DNA of 36,466 nucleotides, from the IMG/VR virus record IMGVR_UViG_3300010233_000106, positions 1 through 36,466 of that record; one strand, given 5' to 3'. Position 1 is the first letter of the stretch. Every line of letters starts with the position of its first letter. The DNA comes from a virus. Positions 29,862 through 36,420 of the stretch are shown here, one piece after another. A model generated the notes under the pieces. The model ran no database searches and had not been told where the DNA came from. It worked only from the letters and a program-made list of their open reading frames with translations. Position numbers and translations under genes: made by a program.

Positions 29862-30243
29862 CTTTCTCCTTCAGAGCTTTCAGCATATCTGGCGCCATCA
29901 AGGCGAGCTCTTCATCACTCTTATCTTGAAAGGGCTCAACCTTAACGTGAATATTCTCTTTCATCTTTCCAATCAGTCGATCGAGTAAGAAGTTAAGCCG
30001 TATAGGATCACCCTTGTTTGCTCCATGCGTGATGATGCTAGCAATAAGAATCTGAAGCATCGTAGACTCAGGGTCCGTCTTCACTCTCTTCAATTGCTCC
30101 GGTGTCATCGTGAGCATTTCGTTGAGAGACTTCTCTAATTCAAATTGATTGAGCTTCTTAACTTCCTTTAGATCCTCGGGAAGCCTTGGGCGTCCTGGGC
30201 CGCCTGGATGGCCATTCTTAAACTGTGTGTCTTCTTTTGCCAT
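29854..30243 (-). CDS. terS: Terminase small subunit (probable)
   Basis: A 129-residue protein. The N-terminus QFKNGHPGGPGRPRLPEDLK is the Gly/Pro/Arg tail seen on terminase small subunits of this kind. A helical bundle (about residues 30-105) contains LEKSLNEMLTMTPEQL and LIGKMKENIHVKVEPF, followed by an acidic tail (LMAPDMLKALKEKDE). It would recognise the packaging site and recruit TerL. It overlaps the next gene by 8 nt. Assignment rests on N-terminal pattern, size and position; a clear helix-turn-helix is not visible. Confidence 0.75.
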   Translation of the reverse strand: MAKEDTQFKNGHPGGPGRPRLPEDLKEVKKLNQFELEKSLNEMLTMTPEQLKRVKTDPESTMLQILIASIITHGANKGDPIRLNFLLDRLIGKMKENIHVKVEPFQDKSDEELALMAPDMLKALKEKDE

Positions 30244-30247
30244 TCCA

Positions 30248-30580
30248 TTATTTTACCATTTTGACACTAGGTGTTTCTATTTTAACAGCCTCTGCCCAGG
30301 CGGCTATTGAATTGTCAGCCACCAGGTCCGCGAATTCTTGCTCTTCGCTTTCGTAATCTTGATAATTGACCGGGAGACTTTTTTGACCGCCCATTCTTCC
30401 GGCAGCCAATAATCCAAGCCCGGCCGTAATATACCCAGACATTTTAGATACTCGAACAGGACGCCGTATTCCCTGATATTCAAGGATCTTAAGAAAACGC
30501 TTAAGCTGGGCGTCTGAATGTTTATTCGGGTTTTTCGGGTGAGGCTTGAGGTCTTTGATTTCAATGAGTTTGTCATAGTT
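30248..30580 (-). CDS. ParB-like domain protein with damaged start
   Basis: The open frame codes KLIEIKDLKPHPKNPNKHSD, then LKRFLKILEYQGIRRPVRVS, GYITAGLGLLAAGRMG, and EEQEFADLVADNSIA: a ParB-like nuclease/partition domain as found near TerS in many phages. Only about 110 residues. No normal start exists in frame before ATG 30442, which would remove half the domain. ATG 30584 overlaps the upstream TGA as elsewhere in this operon but is one base out of frame; with one A fewer in the AAA at 30581-30579 it would read M-N-Y-D-K-L-I-E. A frameshift, sequencing error or TGA readthrough would explain it. Confidence 0.72.
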   Translation of the reverse strand, partial: NYDKLIEIKDLKPHPKNPNKHSDAQLKRFLKILEYQGIRRPVRVSKMSGYITAGLGLLAAGRMGGQKSLPVNYQDYESEEQEFADLVADNSIAAWAEAVKIETPSVKMVK

Positions 30581-30925
30581 TCATTTAAAACCCAGTTTTT
30601 CAAAAAACAACTGATAATATTCTAAGAGCATTTCTCTGCCAGCGTCGGAATTGTAAGTCCCGCACATCACCATTCTATCCTTAGCAATGTCGGCAATGGC
30701 AGCGAGGACCTGTTTTTTACTTAAAGATATTTTAATTTCATTTTCATAGTCTTTCTTAGCCTCTTGAATCTTGGCACTCTGTCGAATCAGTTCCTTTTTT
30801 CTTATAAACCCTTCTTTAAGAGCGCCAACTGCGTGGAATAGAAATATGGGAATGATCATGATGCCAATTAATGGTAGCGCCAGATCCCATATTAGAAGCC
30901 AAAAGCTTTGAATGAAGCCGATCAT
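30581..30925 (-). CDS. Single-pass membrane protein with cytoplasmic helix
   Basis: A 114-residue protein. A long hydrophobic N-terminus (FWLLIWDLALPLIGIMIIPIFLF, residues 8-30) may cross the membrane once or twice. A charged helix (KKELIRQSAKIQEAKKDYEN) and a folded C-terminal region with CGTYNSDAGREMLLEYY follow. ATG 30925 overlaps the upstream stop (ATGA). The ParB-like frame continues directly after its TGA, so readthrough would fuse both. Function unknown. Confidence 0.65.
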   Translation of the reverse strand: MIGFIQSFWLLIWDLALPLIGIMIIPIFLFHAVGALKEGFIRKKELIRQSAKIQEAKKDYENEIKISLSKKQVLAAIADIAKDRMVMCGTYNSDAGREMLLEYYQLFFEKLGFK

Positions 30926-31164
30926 ACATCCACAGAGGCTATACCTGCCTGCGGTATAATCGCCTGCTTATTTTTCCATTCCAACAGAAGTCCAGCGGGG
31001 CACCACCACATTTTAATATTGGGATATTTAGTTTCTGAAATTGTTTTTTCAGTTCGTTCAAAGACTCGCGATGCTTGGTGCTGTGTCACTCGGCTCACTT
31101 GAAGTCCCTGAGCTTTCCACAGTTCCCATAGATCCGTTGGTGTTGCTTTCTTGCTTGCTGACAT
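30922..31164 (-). CDS. Hypothetical protein, overlapping the previous gene by 107 nt
   Basis: An 80-residue protein starting MSASKKATPTDLWELWKAQG. GGAGAAAC lies before ATG 31164. The first third overlaps, in another frame, the C-terminal 35 codons of the upstream coiled-coil gene. The rest contains WWCPAGLLLEW. No family recognised; the ribosome binding site and ATGA coupling to the next gene support it. Confidence 0.6.
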   Translation of the reverse strand: MSASKKATPTDLWELWKAQGLQVSRVTQHQASRVFERTEKTISETKYPNIKMWWCPAGLLLEWKNKQAIIPQAGIASVDV

Positions 31165-31348
31165 CTTGTTTCTCCTTGGGTGCGTTGGCTTGAAGTGTAT
31201 TGATTTTTCGAATCACGGTATCGATTTGTTTTTCAAGATCATCGGCGGTTCGTTGATGATCTCTTGCAAGTGCTCGATGATGTCCTACGAGTGGGACGAG
31301 TCGGTTGTATTCTTTTTGTTGAGTCTCTTCGGCTTCTTTAACGGACAT
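31058..31348 (-). CDS. Coiled-coil protein with disordered tail
   Basis: A 96-residue protein: a helical first half (EEYNRLVPLVGHHRALARDH-like, LEKQIDTVIRKINTLQ) and a Ser/Thr-rich, probably disordered second half that overlaps the next gene out of frame. A very strong binding site (TAGGAGGAAGC) precedes ATG 31348. Function unknown. Confidence 0.65.
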   Translation of the reverse strand: MSVKEAEETQQKEYNRLVPLVGHHRALARDHQRTADDLEKQIDTVIRKINTLQANAPKEKQDVSKQESNTNGSMGTVESSGTSSEPSDTAPSIASL

Positions 31349-31356
31349 GCTTCCTC

Positions 31357-31758
31357 CTATAAAAAGGGATTGAATTTAATATCTGATTTTTTGTTTTTAA
31401 GAATATTTTCACCAACGGTCGTAACGTGAGTCACGGTATCGAAGTTTGGAGGAAGAAGCTCTTTCGCAATGCCAATTTTTCTCCAAGCTTCTTTGACATG
31501 GACCCAGTGCAGCTTTGTTCCTTGAGATATGGAATATCCAAGAATTATTTCTGGATCATCTTTAAGACAGGCAACAGAGACCTGCGCTGTTTTAAGTAAA
31601 CTCTCGATCACTTTTCGATAGTTGGTGAAGTAGATGTCATGATCAATGAGATTAAACAGGGAGTTGCCATGATAAAGCCCTTGTAGCCAGGTTTGGAAGA
31701 TAAAGGCTTCATCGTCTGGATGATATCCACGAACGCTAATCAGATCTTTTCTATTCAT
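31357..31758 (-). CDS. GNAT-like acetyltransferase fold protein
   Basis: A 133-residue protein. ISVRGYHPDDEAFIFQTWLQ (first helix) and DPEIILGYSISQGTKLHWVHVKEAWRKIGIAKELL (strands 4-5 and the acetyl-CoA-binding helix, WRKIGIAKEL resembling the R-x-x-G-I-A/G motif) are typical of GNAT. A substrate cannot be guessed. Similar short GNAT genes lie near TerS in other phages. The start overlaps the stop of the HTH gene upstream. Confidence 0.72.
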   Translation of the reverse strand: MNRKDLISVRGYHPDDEAFIFQTWLQGLYHGNSLFNLIDHDIYFTNYRKVIESLLKTAQVSVACLKDDPEIILGYSISQGTKLHWVHVKEAWRKIGIAKELLPPNFDTVTHVTTVGENILKNKKSDIKFNPFL

Positions 31759-32176
31759 AAGAAAGGAGCCTCATTCGAATCATTTTAGAATATTTTGAAA
31801 CTATTTTTTGCACGCTATCCTTGTTTACTTTTTGTTTATGGGTTCTCAAGATTTCAGCGATTTCACGATAAGAAACGCCTTCGGAGTGCAGCCTCCAGAT
31901 TTCTTTTTCAAGTTTGTTTTCGAATCGATGTTCATAATAAAACTGCCCTGCGAGACGAAAATAATCCTGAATTTCATCGAAGTCTTGTTGGGTGTGCTGC
32001 CATGTGTAGGCAGAAAAGCTTCTTTTTAAAATTCTACATCCTTCAAAATCTTCAATGTCTTCAAAGCCAGAATCTTTTAGTTTTTTATACCAAAGCTTTT
32101 GTAAGCTTTTAAAGTCATCATCCAATTCAATGGGCAGCCTCTTGAGTAACTGCGGAGTCAACGACCTCAGAATCAT
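31751..32176 (-). CDS. Helix-turn-helix protein
   Basis: A protein of about 141 residues. A helical N-terminal half (LPIELDDDFKSLQKLWYKKL) precedes an HTH-like segment near the C-terminus (EIWRLHSEGVSYREIAEILR, then KDSVQKIVSKYSKMI) like region 4 of sigma-type or resolvase-type HTHs. It may bind DNA as a regulator or packaging aid. Start uncertain: ATG 32212 (86-nt overlap with upstream gene), ATG 32176 or TTG 32161. I chose 32176. No strong binding site. Confidence 0.65.
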   Translation of the reverse strand: MILRSLTPQLLKRLPIELDDDFKSLQKLWYKKLKDSGFEDIEDFEGCRILKRSFSAYTWQHTQQDFDEIQDYFRLAGQFYYEHRFENKLEKEIWRLHSEGVSYREIAEILRTHKQKVNKDSVQKIVSKYSKMIRMRLLSYE

Positions 32177-32459
32177 GCTTTTTCGTTTCTTTATATTGTT
32201 GGAGCTTCGCATAAGCGATTTGATTGGCCATTGATTTGCGAATAGAGGCAGCGAACCAAGATTTTCTTTTGTAAGTCACAAGAGGATCGAGGTGCATGAT
32301 CATGGTAGCGATAGCGCCCCGATAAGTATCGTCATCTGGGAAGCCATAAATGCTAATGATCGATTCGACGAATTGGTCGAAATCTTGCATTCCTAAGGGA
32401 AGTTTTGAGGGTAGGTGGGTTAGAAGTTTGAGGAGCAGCAGCTTCAGCTTTTTCTTCAC
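32127..32459 (-). CDS. Conserved phage hypothetical protein
   Basis: A 110-residue protein. The core LPLGMQDFDQFVESIISIYG … AIATMIMHLDPLVTYKRKSWFAASIRKSMANQ matches a family often seen upstream of terminase genes in phages; no biochemical role is known. The start is GTG 32459 (GAGG close before it); ATG at residue 24 is an alternative. The region upstream contains a GCAACTTTCGTT motif (32468-32479). Confidence 0.65.
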   Translation of the reverse strand: MKKKLKLLLLKLLTHLPSKLPLGMQDFDQFVESIISIYGFPDDDTYRGAIATMIMHLDPLVTYKRKSWFAASIRKSMANQIAYAKLQQYKETKKHDSEVVDSAVTQEAAH

Positions 32460-32467
32460 TGCCTCAT

Positions 32468-32479
32468 TGAAACGAAAGT
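32468..32479 (-). promoter_or_regulatory. Repeated intergenic motif GCAACTTTCGTT (copy F)
   Basis: GCAACTTTCGTT followed by TCAATGAG, ahead of the GTG start at 32459. The copy near 35937-35948 is followed by GCAAAGAG, 18 of 20 bases identical over the extended motif. Regulatory role is a guess. Confidence 0.35.
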
Positions 32480-32525
32480 TGCTTTTGAATACAACCGTTT
32501 CTTTTATAAATAAATAACGCGAAGG

Positions 32526-32885
32526 CTAAGAACAGTTCGTCGTATACATTCCCGGCATTCCGGTCGTGATGCAGCTGATCGACTTTGTGGGTTGGCTTTC
32601 GTATTCGTTCATTCCTTTGCTTATACCTGAAAGCATCGGACCGCAGCCAACAACGAGCTGGGAAAGGAGGCCGATCATCGTCACCATCTTAATAGGGTTC
32701 AGTTTGGATTTGTTTTTAGAATAAGTATCGATAAAAACCTTGAGGGCTCCAGCAGCTTCAGCAAAAGCATCAGAGGCCTTATCGTGAATAGAAGCCTCTT
32801 TGGCTCGTTTTTTAAGCCATTCGAAAAGCCAGTTTGCATCTTTGATTGGAATTCCTACTTGTTTGATTTCAGTGATCTTGCTCAT
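32526..32885 (-). CDS. Hypothetical protein with internal lipobox-like segment
   Basis: A 119-residue protein. Residues 1-65 are soluble and helical (DANWLFEWLKKRAKEASIHD, AEAAGALKVFIDTY). From residue 67 it reads MVTMIGLLSQLVVGCGPML, a hydrophobic stretch with a lipobox-like LVVGC, and the tail has four Cys. An internal start at ATG for residue 67 would give a small lipoprotein of about 53 residues, but no binding site supports it. As a full protein the hydrophobic segment would be a membrane helix. Confidence 0.55.
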   Translation of the reverse strand: MSKITEIKQVGIPIKDANWLFEWLKKRAKEASIHDKASDAFAEAAGALKVFIDTYSKNKSKLNPIKMVTMIGLLSQLVVGCGPMLSGISKGMNEYESQPTKSISCITTGMPGMYTTNCS

Positions 32886-32924
32886 GCATCTAAAGAATGC
32901 AAGTTTCGGGCCAAGACCGGCTCG

Positions 32925-33188
32925 CTAAATCATTGGGGTTTTTGAGATGAGTGGGTCACAGAAGGGGCAGGGAAACTCTTCTCTGAAGCCGTGCTTACAA
33001 ACCTTGCTTCCATGAATAGGCTGGCCTAAATTTCTCGCTTCATTGATATGACAGGAGAGAATGATGCTGACTCTTAAGAGAGAATTGTTTTTTTGCCGAA
33101 TCGTTTCATTGAGGCTTTCGATTTCTTGAACCAGCATCTCAATCGCATTTTGATAATCTTTGATTTGAAGATCAGGATGAAACCTCAC
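32925..33188 (-). CDS. Coiled-coil protein with C-terminal zinc-binding motif
   Basis: An 87-residue protein. A long N-terminal helix (DYQNAIEMLVQEIESLNETI), then CKHGFREEFPCPFC near residues 63-76, a C-x-H…C-x-x-C set able to bind zinc. The start GTG 33188 has AAAGG unusually close. No family recognised. Confidence 0.6.
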   Translation of the reverse strand: MRFHPDLQIKDYQNAIEMLVQEIESLNETIRQKNNSLLRVSIILSCHINEARNLGQPIHGSKVCKHGFREEFPCPFCDPLISKTPMI

Positions 33189-33260
33189 CCTTTATTGTCG
33201 TATGAGAGTCCCGTTTTGCCAAATTTTAAGCTGCGTTGCCAATAGCCCTACTTTCAGTCT

Positions 33261-33473
33261 TTATCCTTGAGCGCTGATCCTCCAAGGCCGGCTCCGACTC
33301 TGGCTACAGCTATAGCTCCCACTCCAGCTCCAGCTCACGCCCTCGCTACAACTCTCGCTCCTGTTCCAGCTCTGGCTTCCGCTCTCGCTCCGGTCCTGGC
33401 TCCCGCTCCAGCTCCTGTTCCGGTCCCGGCTCCCGCTCCAGCTCCAGCAATAATGTCTAGTTGGAATTCTCAT
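33261..33473 (-). CDS. Ser/Trp/Arg/Gly dipeptide-repeat protein
   Basis: A 70-residue ORF of dipeptide repeats: every second residue from 13 to 60 is mostly Ser or Asp/Asn, with SWSG, RDRN, SQDR and SES alternating. DNA shows a 30-nt tandem unit (33391-33416 and 33421-33446, two mismatches) built from GCTCCN steps. Its ATG overlaps the upstream gene's stop (ATGA), the usual coupling in this operon, which favours this strand over the Ala-Pro-rich + frame. Low-complexity repeat proteins of this type occur after the same neighbour in other phages, as far as I recall. Function unknown. Confidence 0.5.
   Translation of the reverse strand: MRIPTRHYCWSWSGSRDRNRSWSGSQDRSESGSQSWNRSESCSEGVSWSWSGSYSCSQSRSRPWRISAQG
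33288..33450. repeat. Degenerate hexamer repeat tract (GCTCCN)n
   Basis: About 160 bp dominated by GCTCCA, GCTCCC, GCTCTG, GCTCCT and similar steps on the + strand, including a 30-nt unit repeated in tandem at 33391 and 33421. It codes Ser/Trp/Gly/Arg repeats on the - strand and Ala-Pro repeats on the + strand. Such a tract can change length by slippage. Confidence 0.8.
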
Positions 33474-33733
33474 GCTCTCTTATTAGTCTTTCCGATGGAC
33501 TCAATAGAATTTGTTGAAATAAAAATCTGATCATGAAGTTTTTGGGCGTCACCAAACGATTTTTCATTAAAAGCGCCTGTCTGGTAAACAATATAAGGAT
33601 CTTCCAAAAGAATTTTGTCGGAATTTACGCCAGCAAGCTTCCCTGTATAAATGTAGTTCATGCAGAAAACCAAAACCTGCTCTCCAAGCAGCGTTTCATA
33701 GCCACCATTTTCAATTTCAATTATTTTTCTCAT
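33470..33733 (-). CDS. Conserved phage hypothetical protein
   Basis: An 87-residue beta-rich protein: IIEIENGGYETLLGEQVLVF, YIYTGKLAGVNSDKILLED, IVYQTGAFNEKSFGDAQKL, ISTNSIESIG. This pattern is found in many phages near the early/late boundary, with no known function. The fold may be an SH3-like barrel. It precedes the repeat protein by an ATGA overlap. Confidence 0.72.
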   Translation of the reverse strand: MRKIIEIENGGYETLLGEQVLVFCMNYIYTGKLAGVNSDKILLEDPYIVYQTGAFNEKSFGDAQKLHDQIFISTNSIESIGKTNKRA

Positions 33734-33745
33734 TCTTTATTCCTT

Positions 33746-33961
33746 TCATAATTTAAGTTTTTTACACAATTTCTTAAAATCTTTCGACACCTTTGCCGGA
33801 ATAAAGCCTTCACACGAATTCCAGATTTCAATCAGCCTTGTCTTGGTTAAATAAATTTTCTTTTCACCCATCGGAAGACTTGGATCTTTTGCGGGTCCTT
33901 CCTGCTGAATCTTTCGCTCGCAGTATTTCTGGTAAGTGTTTCTAGGGATTCCGCGTGGCAT
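33746..33961 (-). CDS. Small basic hypothetical protein
   Basis: A 71-residue, strongly basic protein (MPRGIPRNTYQKYCERKIQQ … KKLCKKLKL). Contains KIYLTKTRLIEIWNSCEGFI. It overlaps the upstream gene by 20 nt. Could bind nucleic acid, but nothing specific is visible. Confidence 0.6.
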   Translation of the reverse strand: MPRGIPRNTYQKYCERKIQQEGPAKDPSLPMGEKKIYLTKTRLIEIWNSCEGFIPAKVSKDFKKLCKKLKL

Positions 33962-34409
33962 CTATTCCTCGTATTTTATTTAGCGCTTCTCTTGCTGTCG
34001 CGCCGACAATAGATTTGTCATAATCAGAAATTCCTTTGTCTTCCTCTATTGTTCCAGCGCAACAACCACATCCAAACTCTATGCGAGTTCCTTTTGGCCA
34101 ATCTTTCCCAGGATGTTTTGGAGCAGAATAAAACTCAAGCGCAGCGCAGGCGGTCTCTAGGTCTTCGAGGAGGGAGTCGATTTGATTGCGGGCTTCGGTA
34201 ATAAACTGTCCGTCTTCATCTGGTCTCATGATAATAGAGGCAACGGCAAGCTCAATTCCATTCTCTCCGTCAATTATGCCCCTATGTTTATCGTTTTTTT
34301 TCCAAGGTCCTTTAGTTGCCTTCTCACTCAGCTCTTTAAGTCTGGAATATTTTTCAGGAAGCGCATCAGCCGGGGGGTTCATTTCCACTCCAATGCTTAA
34401 ATCTCTCAT
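33942..34409 (-). CDS. Ead/Ea22-like hypothetical protein
   Basis: A 155-residue protein. SRLKELSEKATKGPWKKND, then FITEARNQIDSLLEDLETAC, resembles lambdoid Ead/Ea22-type accessory proteins (a short ATKGPW motif and N-terminal region followed by a helix). A CGCCAG-like Cys cluster (GCGCCAG) is unusual. The start is ATG 34409, with GGAGAGCAC just before it; the ORF could extend to 34442 and another ATG lies at 34382. Confidence 0.65.
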   Translation of the reverse strand: MRDLSIGVEMNPPADALPEKYSRLKELSEKATKGPWKKNDKHRGIIDGENGIELAVASIIMRPDEDGQFITEARNQIDSLLEDLETACAALEFYSAPKHPGKDWPKGTRIEFGCGCCAGTIEEDKGISDYDKSIVGATAREALNKIRGIDATRNP

Positions 34410-34719
34410 CGTGCTCTCCAGAAAGTGCCTCAACGACAACATGAAAAGGCAAATCCCTTTCCAATAAATGATGGTACTTATTATCTAAATCAACAAACAG
34501 AGAGCTAATCTCATCGAACTCTTCAGGCTGAATCAAAAGCCATTCATGTGGGTCTTCATCATCTAAAATTTCTTTCGATTCAAAAGAGTAAATATTATTG
34601 GCATTGTCGCAGATGCAGTGGACATGTCCGCTGACAGTTACTTCTATAACAACGAACCACCAGTCCCAGCCAATTACAGTTCCTTTTTTCAAAATAGGGT
34701 CTCTCGTTAAGGCTTTCAC
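34366..34719 (-). CDS. Hypothetical protein
   Basis: A 117-residue protein with a beta-rich N-terminal half (GTVIGWDWWFVVIEVTVSGH) and a helical C-terminal half (EFDEISSLFVDLDNKYHHLL). No family recognised. Its ATG overlaps the upstream stop (ATGA) and its end overlaps the next gene. Confidence 0.6.
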   Translation of the reverse strand: MKALTRDPILKKGTVIGWDWWFVVIEVTVSGHVHCICDNANNIYSFESKEILDDEDPHEWLLIQPEEFDEISSLFVDLDNKYHHLLERDLPFHVVVEALSGEHDERFKHWSGNEPPG

Positions 34720-34970
34720 TTTCCCTCCTTCGTTTCATCTCTCATGCTGCGGAACTTAAGAGCTTCCTTAGCGCATAAAAGCAAATCAATATTTAATGGC
34801 TGAGCCTCTAGATAGGGGATTATCCATTCCAAAGCCTCACGCTGCTTTTCAATGATTTGCTGTTGAATGCGGGCGAGTCTCAAAATCCAAGCCATATCAC
34901 CGTAGTTCTCGGTAAGGATGAAAACAGCATATTTTTTCTCAATCTCATCAATTTTTGTTTGGATGCTCAT
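34716..34970 (-). CDS. Helical hypothetical protein
   Basis: An 84-residue protein, essentially one helical hairpin (KIDEIEKKYAVFILTE, LRLARIQQQIIEKQREALEW) with a basic/acidic tail. No family recognised; overlaps both neighbours by 4 nt. Confidence 0.6.
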   Translation of the reverse strand: MSIQTKIDEIEKKYAVFILTENYGDMAWILRLARIQQQIIEKQREALEWIIPYLEAQPLNIDLLLCAKEALKFRSMRDETKEGK

Positions 34971-35173
34971 TTTCTATCCAAATGAAAATTCAGCGCCCAT
35001 GTAAGCAAGATGCACATGTTCACATCGAAGCTGAGCGTCACATGATAATTATTTAAATTGAAAAGATGCCAGAATGCTTGCTCGTATTGCTGATAGGAAT
35101 AGTCGGGCTGATAAACAATCCATTGATGAAGCAAACTGGAAACAAGCTCTTTAGTTTTTTTATTTTTTTTCAT
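34967..35173 (-). CDS. Hypothetical protein, basic N-terminus
   Basis: A 68-residue protein beginning MKKNKKTKELVSSLLHQWIV. GGAAAATT precedes ATG 35173, so I prefer it to the ORF start at 35191. Aromatic-rich (YQPDYSYQQYEQAFWHLFNL). No family recognised. Confidence 0.6.
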   Translation of the reverse strand: MKKNKKTKELVSSLLHQWIVYQPDYSYQQYEQAFWHLFNLNNYHVTLSFDVNMCILLTWALNFHLDRK

Positions 35174-35227
35174 AATTTTCCAATCGCCCAAAGAAAGACA
35201 GCCAGAAAGTGAATCAAAATAGAAGAG

Positions 35228-35425
35228 TTAGCCCCTTCTAGAAGATCCTCCAATAGGATTGAAATTTATAAAATCAACGACAGCATTAAAAAAAACGATC
35301 CTCACAAACTGTGCTGTAATGATTTTGAAATAAAACCAATCTTTCCATGACGTTTTTTTAGAAGATTCATGAATAATAACTTTTAATTTCGAGTTTTTAT
35401 AGTTTGGAATATAAAAAACTCTCAT
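35228..35425 (-). CDS. Hypothetical protein, weak evidence
   Basis: A 65-residue ORF, aromatic and basic (VFYIPNYKNSKLKVIIHESS, IVFFNAVVDFINF), with no clear binding site and no recognisable family. It is in line with its neighbours on the same strand. It may be a real small accessory gene or a chance ORF in an A/T-rich stretch. Confidence 0.35.
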   Translation of the reverse strand: MRVFYIPNYKNSKLKVIIHESSKKTSWKDWFYFKIITAQFVRIVFFNAVVDFINFNPIGGSSRRG

Positions 35426-35495
35426 CGTTTAGACTCATTCAACATCCGAAGAAACATGGTCGTGAAGAGCATGATGAGTTTATCGAGATGTTTTT

Positions 35496-35687
35496 TCATT
35501 TAAACATTTCCATTCCATGCTCATATTGTGATTTTTTAGACTTTAAACTCACGACAACCTTCACGTCATATTCCTCATCTACGAGGTAGAGCTCTATCGG
35601 CATCGAACAGCACAGAGGCTCGTGTTGTTTTTTTAACCAATGAATGGCGCTTAAAATTTTACGGCCCATATAATCGATTTCGCTCAT
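35496..35687 (-). CDS. Hypothetical protein
   Basis: A 63-residue protein: IDYMGRKILSAIHWLKKQHE then a beta pair (IELYLVDEEYDVKVVVSL). It overlaps the upstream stop (ATGA). No family recognised. Confidence 0.55.
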   Translation of the reverse strand: MSEIDYMGRKILSAIHWLKKQHEPLCCSMPIELYLVDEEYDVKVVVSLKSKKSQYEHGMEMFK

Positions 35688-35842
35688 TTTTTCCTCGCAT
35701 CCTCTGGAAACTCTTCATCAACCAAAGCTTCCCAGTCTTTTTGTGACTGAGGGTTAAAGCGCTCAGGGTACATTTTCTTTGGAATGTATTCTGCTGTCTT
35801 TGGATCAATCGTCTCTTCTTCGACGATTTGTACGACATTCAT
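35684..35842 (-). CDS. Small hypothetical protein
   Basis: Starts MNVVQIVEEETIDPKTAEYI; about 52 residues with an acidic/basic end (EEFPEDARKK). ATG 35842 and ATG 35878 are both possible and neither has a good binding site; I took the shorter form because the extra residues look unlike a natural start. A GCAACTTTCGTT motif lies about 60 nt ahead of 35878. No family recognised. Confidence 0.5.
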   Translation of the reverse strand: MNVVQIVEEETIDPKTAEYIPKKMYPERFNPQSQKDWEALVDEEFPEDARKK

Positions 35843-35936
35843 TTTGATAAGGAGATGTAAGATTGCAGAACAGATCATTTGTTTTTTTATAACTCTTTTT
35901 TTTTATTTTCTCGCGTGTAGTTAAAATCACTCTTTG

Positions 35937-35948
35937 CAACGAAAGTTG
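35937..35948 (-). promoter_or_regulatory. Repeated intergenic motif GCAACTTTCGTT (copy E)
   Basis: GCAACTTTCGTTGC forms a 5-bp hairpin (read on the + strand it closes with a GAAA loop) just after the stop at 35951, and is followed on the - strand by AAAGAGTG. It matches the copy ahead of 32459. Function unknown. Confidence 0.35.
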
Positions 35949-35950
35949 CG

Positions 35951-36148
35951 TTAAGTATTCATCCATTCATCTAAAGCACACCAAAGGCGCTCAACTTCTT
36001 CGTAAGCCATTGGAACGTGCAAGGGTAGTTCATTTGATGGCTTAAAAATTAGAGTGATCGAATGCCCAAGTTCTTTAATTTCAAAATCAGCACGAATTCT
36101 TGCGATACCTTTTTCGTTAAACATAGATTCAGGTTTTTCAGTTTTCAT
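35951..36148 (-). CDS. Small hypothetical protein
   Basis: A 65-residue protein (MKTEKPESMFNEKGIARIRA, then ITLIFKPSNELPLHVPMAYE). GAGGAATCA precedes ATG 36148, so I chose it rather than the ORF extension to 36187. No family recognised. Confidence 0.6.
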   Translation of the reverse strand: MKTEKPESMFNEKGIARIRADFEIKELGHSITLIFKPSNELPLHVPMAYEEVERLWCALDEWMNT

Positions 36149-36159
36149 TGATTCCTCTT

Positions 36160-36420
36160 TTAAAACGACCGATGACAAGTAGGACATTCTGTAATCTCTT
36201 TCGATTCAACTTCATGTCTAAAATCATGATCAGCAAGTTCAAGCAATAGAATCGATTTCTTTCTAATTTCTATAAGCTCAAGACTCACTACTTTTAATAA
36301 CTCGCCATCTTTTTTTTCAACAGCAACAACATCAACTCGATCTCCGAGCTTCATTTCAATTCCATTTACCGAATACCAATATTGATTCGTTTTGCTTAGC
36401 TCTTCGTTATTCCAAGTCAT
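36160..36420 (-). CDS. Hypothetical protein, first gene of the leftward block
   Basis: An 86-residue protein: SVNGIEMKLGDRVDVVAVEKKD (beta strands), VSLELIEIRKKSILLLELAD, and a C-terminal CPTCH that may bind metal. It is the first complete gene of the leftward operon. Upstream sequence to the window edge (36421-36466) has TATAAAT 4 nt before the ATG but no clear binding site. No family recognised. Confidence 0.55.
   Translation of the reverse strand: MTWNNEELSKTNQYWYSVNGIEMKLGDRVDVVAVEKKDGELLKVVSLELIEIRKKSILLLELADHDFRHEVESKEITECPTCHRSF

Noticed and set aside
30304-30603. 99-residue ORF overlapping the ParB-like gene
   Set aside because: Its sequence has no recognisable pattern, while the other frame of the same DNA codes a clear ParB-like domain.
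33267-33530. Ala-Pro-rich ORF on the + strand
   Set aside because: It is a translation of the same hexamer tract, lacks a binding site and opposes the surrounding operon. The - strand ORF is coupled by ATGA.
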